A stretch of 12,652 bases of DNA, taken from positions 1 through 12,652 of the forward strand of contig JAPLFT010000026.1 in the NCBI GenBank assembly GCA_026390535.1, in the 5' to 3' direction. Positions 1 to 6,648 of the stretch are shown one piece after another. Every line of letters begins with the position of its first letter. The first letter of the stretch is position 1. The notes beneath the pieces are model-generated. The model had not been told where the DNA came from, made no database searches, and was given only the letters and a program-made list of their open reading frames with translations. The position numbers and the translations under genes were made by a program. This DNA is from Pseudomonadota bacterium. GTDB taxonomy: Bacteria; Bdellovibrionota; JAFGOL01.

Positions 1-1070
1 GGAGGCTCTTTTTCTATATTACCGAATAACCTTTCGCTGTAGACCGTAACATAAAGAGCGGCTAAAAATTCCGAATAAAAATTCTGGGAGGCAAAACCGA
101 ATCTTGCTGTTTCATATTCAGACACGATCCTTGATATATCCTTTGTCTTCAGTTTATTTACGGCTTTTTTCAGTCCACCGGGCCCATGATTATAGGCAGT
201 AACAGCCAGTGGCCAGGAACCAAGAGACACATAATTTTCTTTTAACAATTCCGCGGCGACGGCGCTGGCTTTAAAAGGAGAATAGCGCTCATCATAGACA
301 GGATCCGTCCCCATGAATTTTTTCCCGGTCTTATCTATTATCTGCCATATGCCTTTTGCACCCACTTTGGAGCCTGCACGTATTTCAAAAGACGACTCCA
401 CGAACGGAAGCCTTGTAAGTTCCCAGGGGAGATTATTCTCTCTAAAGATATCTTCTATTATAGGAAGATACCTTGATGAGCTTTTTATGCCTTTTATTAT
501 GTTGTCCTTTTGTCCGTCCTGGGTCCTTATGTTCTCATCTGCGTGTTTTGATTCATCGTTCGTCATTTTTAATTTTACTATTTTTGTTATTCTTTTTTCT
601 TCCTGTGTCTTTGGGGAAAAATATTTAACACCTCCCATCTTTGATATCTTTACCAATATTTTTTTAATGGCATCTTTTTCCTCTGTTATTTTTTTCCTAA
701 ATCTCATTTCCCTTGTGACGCTGCTCACTTTGGGATCGTAAGCCATGGCAGCGGCATCCACTATCTTATAGATGATTGAAAGGTCATCCCTGTCGTGTAT
801 TACCACAACAGTTGACGGATATATTGCATATATCTGGGCCCAAAACCGGACCCTGTCTGCAAGCCCCTTTGGTATTTTAAATGTGTTCGATATAATATTA
901 TCGGGATCTTTTAAAACTTCTTTTAATGTATCCGCATCCGTTTTTTGTGTTTTTTCGTCATCTGTCCCGTATGGAGTCCCGACTATATCAATCTGGTTAT
1001 CCCACGGCTTATCTACATCAAGCATTGATGCATTGGATAGAGCGCTGATTATGAGTAATAAAAGAAACAT
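1..1070 (-). CDS. mltD: MltD-like membrane-bound lytic transglycosylase, 3' end missing
   Basis: This is a family 1 (SLT/GH23) lytic murein transglycosylase. Such enzymes cut the MurNAc-GlcNAc bond of peptidoglycan in the periplasm and form 1,6-anhydro-MurNAc ends. 356 residues are visible and the frame is still open at the left edge, so the C-terminus, where MltD proteins usually carry LysM repeats, is not seen. The first 14 residues (MFLLLLIISALSNA) look like a short signal peptide. Residues 15-195 are a family-unspecific, charged N-terminal region. The SLT domain begins near residue 200: LPFVESSFE holds the catalytic Glu225, followed by GAKGIWQ (237-243), YDERYSP (259-265), AYNHGPGGL (292-300) and FYSEFLAA (331-338), all in the order usual for MltD. 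ATG at 1070 is the only good start; an ATG further upstream runs into a stop within five codons. It is divergent from the HTH gene and the promoters overlap. Family assignment is firm; MltD as subtype is likely. Confidence 0.88.
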   Translation of the reverse strand, partial: MFLLLLIISALSNASMLDVDKPWDNQIDIVGTPYGTDDEKTQKTDADTLKEVLKDPDNIISNTFKIPKGLADRVRFWAQIYAIYPSTVVVIHDRDDLSIIYKIVDAAAMAYDPKVSSVTREMRFRKKITEEKDAIKKILVKISKMGGVKYFSPKTQEEKRITKIVKLKMTNDESKHADENIRTQDGQKDNIIKGIKSSSRYLPIIEDIFRENNLPWELTRLPFVESSFEIRAGSKVGAKGIWQIIDKTGKKFMGTDPVYDERYSPFKASAVAAELLKENYVSLGSWPLAVTAYNHGPGGLKKAVNKLKTKDISRIVSEYETARFGFASQNFYSEFLAALYVTVYSERLFGNIEKEP

Positions 1071-1100
1071 CTTTAAATCTGTACCATAAAGTATGCTAAG

Positions 1101-1129
1101 ATTGTATAATTATGAATAGAATAATTCAA
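1101..1129 (-). promoter_or_regulatory. Sigma-70-type promoter for the lytic transglycosylase gene
   Basis: Read on the minus strand, TTGAAT (1129-1124) is followed after exactly 17 bases by TACAAT (1106-1101). Transcription would start near 1094, giving a leader of about 24 bases before ATG 1070. The -10 box overlaps the -10 of the divergent HTH gene. Seen by eye only. Confidence 0.5.
1105..1110 (+). promoter_or_regulatory. Probable -10 box for the HTH gene
   Basis: A perfect TATAAT lies 30 bases upstream of ATG 1141. At 17 bases spacing the -35 position (1082-1087, TACCAT) is weak. This may therefore be an activator-dependent or autoregulated promoter, and it overlaps the opposite-strand -10 at 1101-1106. 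Confidence 0.4.
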
Positions 1130-1140
1130 GAGGTGGTGTG

Positions 1141-1506
1141 ATGTCGAACTGGCTGCCAATAACCAAGTATTCCTTAAAGAACGGAATTAGTATTTCAACT
1201 ATCCGAAGGAAAATAAAGAACAAGACATTGGAGCATAAAATAGAAAACGGTAAATATTTTATTATGGATGATGATGCCGATTATGAAATAGAAGAAAGTG
1301 GTGTTGCCGGTAAAAAAAGTTCTATGAACATAGATGATGTAATAGATTTTGCCCAGAGGTCAATTGATACCGCCGACGCATTAAACCGGGAATTACTTGA
1401 AGAAAAAGAAAAAGTGATAAAGATACAGGACGGATTGATAATCCAGTTAAAAGACCAGATAAATGAATTAAAAATGCTGGTAGGAGTGCTGGAAAAGGGA
1501 CAGTAA
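1141..1506 (+). CDS. Small DNA-binding protein: winged helix-turn-helix plus coiled coil
   Basis: A 121-residue protein. Residues 5-30 (LPITKYSLKNGISISTIRRK and following) form a helix-turn-helix of the MerR/excisionase type, in which the second helix follows ISIST. Residues 31-41 (EHKIENGKYFI) look like the beta-hairpin wing. An acidic linker (43-52) leads to a helical C-terminal half, and residues about 75-119 have the charge and heptad pattern of a coiled coil, so a dimer is likely. Similar short proteins occur in deltaproteobacteria-like genomes; I know no defined function. A GTG at 1138 directly precedes the ATG. ATG 1141 is preferred because GAGGTGG (1130-1136) then sits at usable Shine-Dalgarno distance. 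Overlapping divergent promoters suggest it may control itself and the lytic transglycosylase; that is inference. Confidence 0.82.
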   Translation: MSNWLPITKYSLKNGISISTIRRKIKNKTLEHKIENGKYFIMDDDADYEIEESGVAGKKSSMNIDDVIDFAQRSIDTADALNRELLEEKEKVIKIQDGLIIQLKDQINELKMLVGVLEKGQ

Positions 1507-1527
1507 TTCATAGAGACAGTTAGAAGA

Positions 1528-2121
1528 TCAGGCCGGCTTTAGCTTCTTGTCCACGGTTATTATGCCTTTTTCCATTAATTTCCTCTCTAACACATTACTT
1601 CCGGTCTGAAGCCACCTGTCGTACAGCCTGATAAGATCCTCCGCCCTTGTTATAAAGGTATCAAAACTTATCTCCATAAAGATGTCCACAAGATTGGCAA
1701 ATTTATTGAATATCTCATAGTACAGTGACGCAGTTTGCGAAGATTTTGTTATCTTTGACAGATTGCCAAAAGCCTGGCCGCCAATCGATATATAATAATC
1801 AACGTCTATTATCTTGTTATTCAGACTCTCATTAAAATATCCGCCTATATATAAGGAGTAATCGCCTACATATTTAAGCATTTCTCTTCTTTGGTTTATT
1901 GGTTCTATAAGTGATTGCTGGAATACGATGGATATTGGCTTGTCTGCATAAGGACATCTGGGGTTGTTCCCTATAAGCTCATTGTTGCTGACATTCCTGG
2001 ATAGCAGGTCGATTAGATATACCTTTGCGCTATCTGATATCCTGAGTTTCTGGTTCTTTATAGCGACCTCAAGAAGCTCACTAAAAAAGGCTTCCGGCCT
2101 TTTTATGATAGAAACCTTCAT
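1528..2121 (-). CDS. Conserved-looking cytoplasmic protein of unknown function
   Basis: 197 residues with no signal peptide and no clear membrane helix. I do not recognise a named family. Residues 1-60 are mostly helical and end in a short Asn-rich turn with the only cysteine (NPRCPYADKP, 52-61). The middle (about 84-122) is aromatic and Gly-rich with a DYSLYIGGYF/NESL pattern and a DVDYYISIGGQAFGNL stretch, which looks like a tight helical bundle core. The last 60 residues are helical and end in KKLKPA. Codon use matches the neighbours. It lies 38 bases downstream of the M16 protease stop on the same strand but has its own strong promoter in that gap. No Shine-Dalgarno precedes ATG 2121 and there is no alternative in-frame start nearby, in keeping with leaderless translation. 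That it is a real gene is well supported; the function is unknown. Confidence 0.8.
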   Translation of the reverse strand: MKVSIIKRPEAFFSELLEVAIKNQKLRISDSAKVYLIDLLSRNVSNNELIGNNPRCPYADKPISIVFQQSLIEPINQRREMLKYVGDYSLYIGGYFNESLNNKIIDVDYYISIGGQAFGNLSKITKSSQTASLYYEIFNKFANLVDIFMEISFDTFITRAEDLIRLYDRWLQTGSNVLERKLMEKGIITVDKKLKPA

Positions 2122-2127
2122 TATTAC

Positions 2128-2156
2128 ATTATATCACATTATTTGATGTTTGTCAA
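2128..2156 (-). promoter_or_regulatory. Perfect consensus sigma-70 promoter, apparently leaderless
   Basis: On the minus strand TTGACA (2156-2151), a 17-base spacer and TATAAT (2133-2128) match the consensus at all 12 positions. With the usual distance the transcript starts at about 2121, which is the A of the ATG of the gene at 1528-2121. An imperfect 15-base inverted repeat (2146-2160, core GTTTGTCAAAC) covers the -35 box and could be an operator. Confidence 0.75.
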
Positions 2157-2159
2157 ACG

Positions 2160-4799
2160 TCAAGAGGAAACTATAGAAATATTTTCTGCCCTATCTTTGA
2201 AATATTTTTTAGCGATTCGGGCTATATCCTTATCCGTAACAGAGAGGATACTCTCCGAATAATTGAGCATAGTCATGTAACCGTCGCCAAACATCTCATC
2301 AAAGCCCATCGTCGTAGCCTGCTCAGAGAAAGACTGCATAGAAATCGCGTTCCTGCCTATAACAAAGTTCTTTGCCCTCTCTATTTCTTCCTTTATTGTA
2401 TTTTCATCCCTGAGCTTTTTGAATTGCTTCCTTATTTCTTCTATTGCCTTGTCTGCTTTATTATTCTCGCTGGCAATATATACGCCAAAATATCCTGTGT
2501 CCGGACCGTACAATTCTATGGGTGCTACCGTGTATGCAAGACTTTGTTTGTCCCTAAGATCAAGAAAAAGTCTTCCACTCTGTCCGCCAAAGATGGAATC
2601 TATAACACTAAGTACATATTTATCTTTGGATCTTAGTCCGCAGGTCTTATACGCCACAAAGATATGGGCCTGTTTGGTCTCTTTCTGGAACTTAGTGATC
2701 CTGTTCTCTGTCTGTTCGGGTTCCTGCTCCAGCGTCTCTATTTTCTCTTTTGGGTTATCTATCTTGGATAAAAGCTCATCAACCCATTCCATGAACTCTT
2801 TTTTATCAAAATCCCCGGTAACAGAAAAGATCATCCTGTCAGGTGCGAGGAGTTTCTTATAAAAAGCCATCGCGTCTGCCCTTTTAAATCTTCTCACGTT
2901 CTCTATAGTACCGAGCAGGTCGAACCTGTACGGATATTTCCTATACATCGTTTTAAGAAGAAGAAGTCTCGCATAATGACCAAGATTATCCTCTGCCGAC
3001 TTTATTTCATCCTCTATTATCTTCTTTTCCGTATCAAAGAATTCCTGTTTGAATTTGGGTTTGAGTATTATCTTGGCTGTGATATCCAGCATGTCCTTAA
3101 AAAACGGTTTCATAAAATCCGCGCTAAAACCTATGGTATTCCTGCCGCTGAAAGCCGTAAGATTGGACGCCGTGCTATCTACTATGTTGGCAATATCTGA
3201 AAAAGAAAGATTCTCCGCGCCAAAGGCTATGGTCCTTGCAACAAGGTTTGAAAGACCGTTGGTCGTTTCATCCTCAAAAAGTACCCCGCCCGGCATCAGT
3301 ATTTTTATGGATACAAGGGGAGTTGAAGTCATTTTTCTCATAATTATCTTTGCACCGGACTTGTGCTTGATCAGTTCCGGTTTTTCTATGGCAATATTTG
3401 AACCAAAATCATAGTCGTTGTCCCCTGTAATACTGTCCACAACGGAGACCTTGCTCCTGTATCTGAGTGTTTTTTCCTTTGATGATGTCTGTTTTTTATT
3501 ACCTGCCTTAAAATTATTATTGAACAGATCCAATAGCTTTTTGTCGTCTATTTTTACATTCTTTGGAAGCACTACGGATATGCTTATATTCGCAGGATTC
3601 ATGTATTTATCTATAACTTTTATTATCTGTGCCCTGTTTGTCTTCCTTAATCCGTCAAAATAGGTCTTCTCAAATTCAACGCCACCCGTAACTGAGATAA
3701 GATGGCCCAGTTTACTTGCAAGGGTCTCCACTTTTTCCCTTTCATAGACCTTGTCGCTCAACAGGATGGTCTTGGCCTTTTCTATTTCATCGTCGCTAAT
3801 ATCATTCTTTAGTTTTTCTATCTCTTCATGGATGGAGGCAAAGACGTTTTCTATTTTTTTGTCAATCTTGTCCGCCATGCCGTCAAGTGTGAACGAAATA
3901 TTGAATGTGCCGCCGTATTTTGGGGTATATGCGTACGAGCCGATGGAACTTACAATGCCTTTTTCCACCCTTAGGGTCTTTACAAGACGGGAGCTGTCTC
4001 CCTGTCCAAGGGCAAGTCCAAGAATGTCTAGCGACGGAATATCTTCATGCATAAGTCCCGGGATTGGAAATCCGAATATAAGCGTAAGTTCATTTACGTC
4101 CATATTGTGGATCTTGCAGGACTGTCCGATCTTTTGTTCCGCTAGAGGTATCTTTGTCTCTTTGTGTGCAATGGATTTTAATCCACCGAATAACTCATCA
4201 ACAATCCTGAACACATCAGGCTCGGAAACATTACCGCAGATCACAAGAAGGGAATTAGAGGCTGTATAGAATCTTGAATAATAATCTACTATCTTTTCTC
4301 TTGTTATATTCCTTATAACGTCCTCAAAACCAAGGATAGGCCTGCTATACGGGTGTCCCTTAAAATGTATATCAAAGAAATTTTCTGATGCCACACTGCC
4401 CGGGATATCCTGATAGCGTCTTATTTCCTCTACTATGACCTCTCTTTCAGAATCTATATCTTCCTTTATGAAGGTCGGGCCAAAGACAAGATCTTTTAAG
4501 GTCGCAAGACCCTTTTTAAGATGGATGGACGGCAACGTTATATAGTAACAGGTGTATTCCTTGGCTGTAAAAGCGTTGAGATCGCCCCCAAGGGATTCCA
4601 TCTCTTTTGCTATTTCTCCCACGCCGTATTTTTCTGTCCCCTTAAATAGCAGGTGCTCTATAAAATGAGATGCGCCGTATTCCCCCTCTTTTTCAAATAT
4701 TGAGCCGCAGCGAACCCAAATTTGAACGCTGACTACATCTGATGACGGATTCTTTACGACTACGGAATTAAGTTCGTTGGAAAGTATTTTGATTTTCAT
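2160..4799 (-). CDS. M16 family zinc metalloprotease, two M16 units fused
   Basis: An 879-residue insulinase-like (clan ME) protease with four half-domains in one chain. The N-terminal unit carries the inverted zinc motif HFIEH (45-49), with Glu124/Glu125 about 76 residues later in IVEEIRRY as third zinc ligand, and GGDLNAFTAKEYTCYYI (71-87) as the usual edge strand. The second unit starts near residue 470; at the HxxEH position it reads NLVAR (518-522), so it is catalytically dead and should serve as the closing half of the clam shell. Its C-terminal half keeps the substrate-binding GRLFLDLRDKQSLAYTV segment. There is no signal peptide, so the protein is predicted cytoplasmic, which is less usual for envelope-type M16 proteins. 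A longer frame begins at 4853, but ATG 4799 is chosen because AAGGAAG (4810-4804) lies just upstream and the extension would read through the divergent hemW start. Confidence 0.92.
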   Translation of the reverse strand: MKIKILSNELNSVVVKNPSSDVVSVQIWVRCGSIFEKEGEYGASHFIEHLLFKGTEKYGVGEIAKEMESLGGDLNAFTAKEYTCYYITLPSIHLKKGLATLKDLVFGPTFIKEDIDSEREVIVEEIRRYQDIPGSVASENFFDIHFKGHPYSRPILGFEDVIRNITREKIVDYYSRFYTASNSLLVICGNVSEPDVFRIVDELFGGLKSIAHKETKIPLAEQKIGQSCKIHNMDVNELTLIFGFPIPGLMHEDIPSLDILGLALGQGDSSRLVKTLRVEKGIVSSIGSYAYTPKYGGTFNISFTLDGMADKIDKKIENVFASIHEEIEKLKNDISDDEIEKAKTILLSDKVYEREKVETLASKLGHLISVTGGVEFEKTYFDGLRKTNRAQIIKVIDKYMNPANISISVVLPKNVKIDDKKLLDLFNNNFKAGNKKQTSSKEKTLRYRSKVSVVDSITGDNDYDFGSNIAIEKPELIKHKSGAKIIMRKMTSTPLVSIKILMPGGVLFEDETTNGLSNLVARTIAFGAENLSFSDIANIVDSTASNLTAFSGRNTIGFSADFMKPFFKDMLDITAKIILKPKFKQEFFDTEKKIIEDEIKSAEDNLGHYARLLLLKTMYRKYPYRFDLLGTIENVRRFKRADAMAFYKKLLAPDRMIFSVTGDFDKKEFMEWVDELLSKIDNPKEKIETLEQEPEQTENRITKFQKETKQAHIFVAYKTCGLRSKDKYVLSVIDSIFGGQSGRLFLDLRDKQSLAYTVAPIELYGPDTGYFGVYIASENNKADKAIEEIRKQFKKLRDENTIKEEIERAKNFVIGRNAISMQSFSEQATTMGFDEMFGDGYMTMLNYSESILSVTDKDIARIAKKYFKDRAENISIVSS

Positions 4800-4803
4800 A
4801 TTT

Positions 4804-4810
4804 CTTCCTT
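4804..4810 (-). promoter_or_regulatory. Ribosome binding site that sets the M16 protease start
   Basis: AAGGAAG on the minus strand, four bases from ATG 4799. It supports this start over the upstream in-frame ATG at 4853. Confidence 0.7.
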
Positions 4811-4832
4811 TTAGTGGTACTTTATATGCGAT

Positions 4833-5872
4833 ATGACTGAAAACATAAAGCACTTATACATACACTTGCCATTCTGTAAGAAAAAATGCTCTTACTGTGA
4901 TTTCTATTCCATTTCCAATGTTTCTGACGATAAAAAAAGGGTTTACACAGAGGCTGTTGTAAAAGAAATAAAACATTTTTCAGGCATACTTGCACATCCT
5001 CTGGATCAGGCCTTGATAATTTGCGCTTAATTATTGATGTCCTTTCACCATATATGGATAAAAACACGGAATTTAGTGTTGAATTAAATCCGGAACACAT
5101 TGAGAGAAACAGCAAAATATTCGATCTTGGTTTTAACAGGATCAGTTTGGGTGTTCAGACAACAGATACCGGCATACTTAAAAGGATAAACAGAGAATAC
5201 AACGCTGAAATGCTATCTGGTAACATAAAAATATTAAAGGACAAGGGGGTAAACCTGTCCCTGGATTTTATGTTTGGGCTTCCGGGACAGGATATAAAAA
5301 AGTTAAAAAAAGATATTGACTTTATAAAGGACAAAAAACCGGAGCATGTGTCATTTTATCTTTTTACACTCCCTAAAAACCACGAGATGGCTGGTGAGTG
5401 CGCATCTGATGACCTGGTATATGAGATGTTCAAGGTCATCCATAACGAGTTGACAGCTCTTGGATATGACCATTATGAGGTATCAAACTACGCCGTGAAG
5501 GGTAAGGGATGCAAACACAATATGGCCTATTGGGAGAGAAAATCATATCTGGGCATTGGTGCCGCTGCTCACTCTTTTATTAAAGAGGAGAAATTGCGAA
5601 GGTGGCACCCAAAAGACGTTGATTCTTACATTGCCGATCCTATTTCCTGTGAGGGGCAGGAGTCATTGGACAATAAGATGGAGTATGACGAGAACATAAT
5701 GCTTGGATTAAGGCTTTTAAATATCGGTGTAGATGTGGCGCCGGTAAAGGATAAAAATTATCTGCCTCTGGTAGAAAAAGGTCTTTTAAAGATAAAAAGC
5801 GGAAAATTGTTGGTTACAGAAACCGGAATCACTCTTTTGGACTATATAACTTCGGAATTGACCAGGGACTAA
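4833..5872 (+). pseudogene. hemW: hemW (radical SAM heme chaperone), disrupted by an internal deletion and frameshift
   Basis: HemW, a radical SAM protein related to HemN, binds heme and hands it to target proteins. The first part (4833-5030) has LYIHLPFC and the cluster cysteines Cys15, Cys19 and Cys22 (CKKKCSYCDF), then stops early at TAA 5028. The rest continues in another frame from about 5006: NPE, NRISLGVQ, FMFGLPGQ, YEVSNYA and the family HNMAYW motif, ending at TAA 5872. The missing piece lies between LAHPLD and SGLDNLRLII, exactly where relatives have T-I-x-I-GGGTP-S-L-L, the SAM-binding glycine motif. Twelve residues plus one base (37 bases) would restore both motif and frame and give 358 residues, close to the usual size. 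A TTG at 5021 could start a 283-residue fragment, but it would lack the Fe-S cysteines. Either a real pseudogene or an assembly error. It starts 33 bases from the divergent M16 gene and has no clear Shine-Dalgarno. Confidence 0.88.
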
Positions 5873-5913
5873 TTCATAATTGATCCGTGATAATTTGCTA
5901 CAGAACAACTTAT

Positions 5914-6576
5914 TTATTTACAGTAACAACACAGCTTTTTTAGTCGTAGTGGACACTTCTCACATTCCGGAGTTTTTTTGCAGTAAGTTTTTGCAAGCAT
6001 TACTATCTGGGCATGGTAATCCTTAAAGAACTCTATGTCGGTTAAAAGTTTTTTATGGAAAAATGATTGTAGCTCATCATAGATAATATCGTCTTTTACA
6101 AGTCCTATTCTTGAAAAAACTCTCTTTGTGTAGGCATCTATAACAAAGATCGGAAAATTAAGGGCATACAACAAAATATTGTCCGCCGTTTCTTTTCCAA
6201 TGCCTTTTACTTTTAGTATTTGATCTCTGGCCTTTATCATATTCATTTTTTTTAATTTATTGAGGCTATTTTTTACCAGGAATGTACAGAACTGTTTAAG
6301 ATATTCCGCCTTCTGATTAAAATATCCCGATGGTTTTATGAGTCGCGCAATGTCTTCCCTAGACGCTGAATTAATGGACCCAGGGCTCATCATATTTTTT
6401 GTTTTTAGGTTATTGATTGCTTTTTCTACGTTACTCCAGGCAGTATTCTGCGTAAGTATAGCACCCACGCAGACCTCAAAGTCCGAATCTGCCGGCCACC
6501 AGTCTAGCCATCCGAAGTGCTCATAGAGCGTCAAATATATCGCCCTGAGCGGTTTTTTCTTTTGTTGACATTTCAT
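5914..6576 (-). CDS. Endonuclease III-related DNA glycosylase (HhH-GPD, MagIII-like)
   Basis: A 220-residue base-excision repair glycosylase. The N-terminus WWPADSDFEVCVGAILTQNT (26-45) is characteristic of the endonuclease III-related/MagIII group. The helix-hairpin-helix is LKVKGIGKETADNILL (121-136) and the catalytic aspartate is Asp147 in VIDAYTKR. Where bifunctional endonuclease III has the AP-lyase lysine (GVGRKTA), this protein has Glu129 (GIGKETA), so it should be a monofunctional glycosylase, possibly for alkylated purines as in H. pylori MagIII. The C-terminus has Cys199, 205, 208, 216, 217 and 219, a probable [4Fe-4S] site with spacing unlike the endonuclease III C-x6-C-x2-C-x5-C. 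It is convergent with hemW (41 bases between stops) and divergent from the PLP-fold gene. ATG 6576 has no Shine-Dalgarno but a promoter 14 bases upstream of it. Confidence 0.88.
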   Translation of the reverse strand: MKCQQKKKPLRAIYLTLYEHFGWLDWWPADSDFEVCVGAILTQNTAWSNVEKAINNLKTKNMMSPGSINSASREDIARLIKPSGYFNQKAEYLKQFCTFLVKNSLNKLKKMNMIKARDQILKVKGIGKETADNILLYALNFPIFVIDAYTKRVFSRIGLVKDDIIYDELQSFFHKKLLTDIEFFKDYHAQIVMLAKTYCKKTPECEKCPLRLKKLCCYCK

Positions 6577-6593
6577 ACAAAATTGGATATTAT
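6565..6593 (+). promoter_or_regulatory. Sigma-70-type promoter for the PLP-fold gene
   Basis: TTGACA (6565-6570), 17 bases, TATTAT (6588-6593), a near-consensus promoter. Predicted start near 6600, leader about 49 bases. The -35 box lies inside the first codons of the divergent glycosylase gene. Confidence 0.55.
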
Positions 6594-6596
6594 TCT

Positions 6597-6624
6597 ATTT
6601 TAACGGATTACTATTAGATGTCAA
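6597..6624 (-). promoter_or_regulatory. Sigma-70-type promoter for the endonuclease III-related gene
   Basis: On the minus strand TTGACA (6624-6619), 16 bases, TAAAAT (6602-6597). Predicted start near 6590, so only about 14 untranslated bases, without a Shine-Dalgarno. It faces away from the plus-strand promoter at 6565-6593. Confidence 0.5.
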
Positions 6625-6636
6625 ACCGTATTCATC

Positions 6637-6644
6637 AGGAGGTG
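6637..6644 (+). promoter_or_regulatory. Strong Shine-Dalgarno of the PLP-fold gene
   Basis: AGGAGGTG ends four bases before ATG 6649. It is the clearest ribosome binding site in the window and fixes this start. Confidence 0.8.
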
Positions 6645-6648
6645 TAAC

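Noticed and set aside
313..1089. Two plus-strand open frames with hydrophobic translations
   Set aside because: They are antisense to the lytic transglycosylase, whose minus-strand frame is continuous and carries all SLT motifs.
1507..1545. Terminator hairpin AGAAG/CTTCT between the HTH gene and the unknown gene
   Set aside because: A five-pair stem with a 16-base loop extending into the coding end is too weak to call.
2419..4269. Several plus-strand open frames of 70-172 codons
   Set aside because: All lie opposite the M16 protease and show no family signature; their Ser/Leu/Phe-rich translations are typical of antisense reading.
4800..4853. Eighteen-residue N-terminal extension of the M16 protease
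   Set aside because: No ribosome binding site, overlap with the hemW start, and no resemblance to an M16 N-terminus; ATG 4799 has AAGGAAG in front.
5021..5872. Independent 283-residue protein starting at TTG 5021
   Set aside because: It is the C-terminal part of HemW, lacks the Fe-S cysteines and SAM motif, and has no ribosome binding site.
5873..5913. Hairpin terminator between hemW and the glycosylase
   Set aside because: Only short AT-rich inverted matches around ATCCGTGAT are present, without a GC stem or U-tract.
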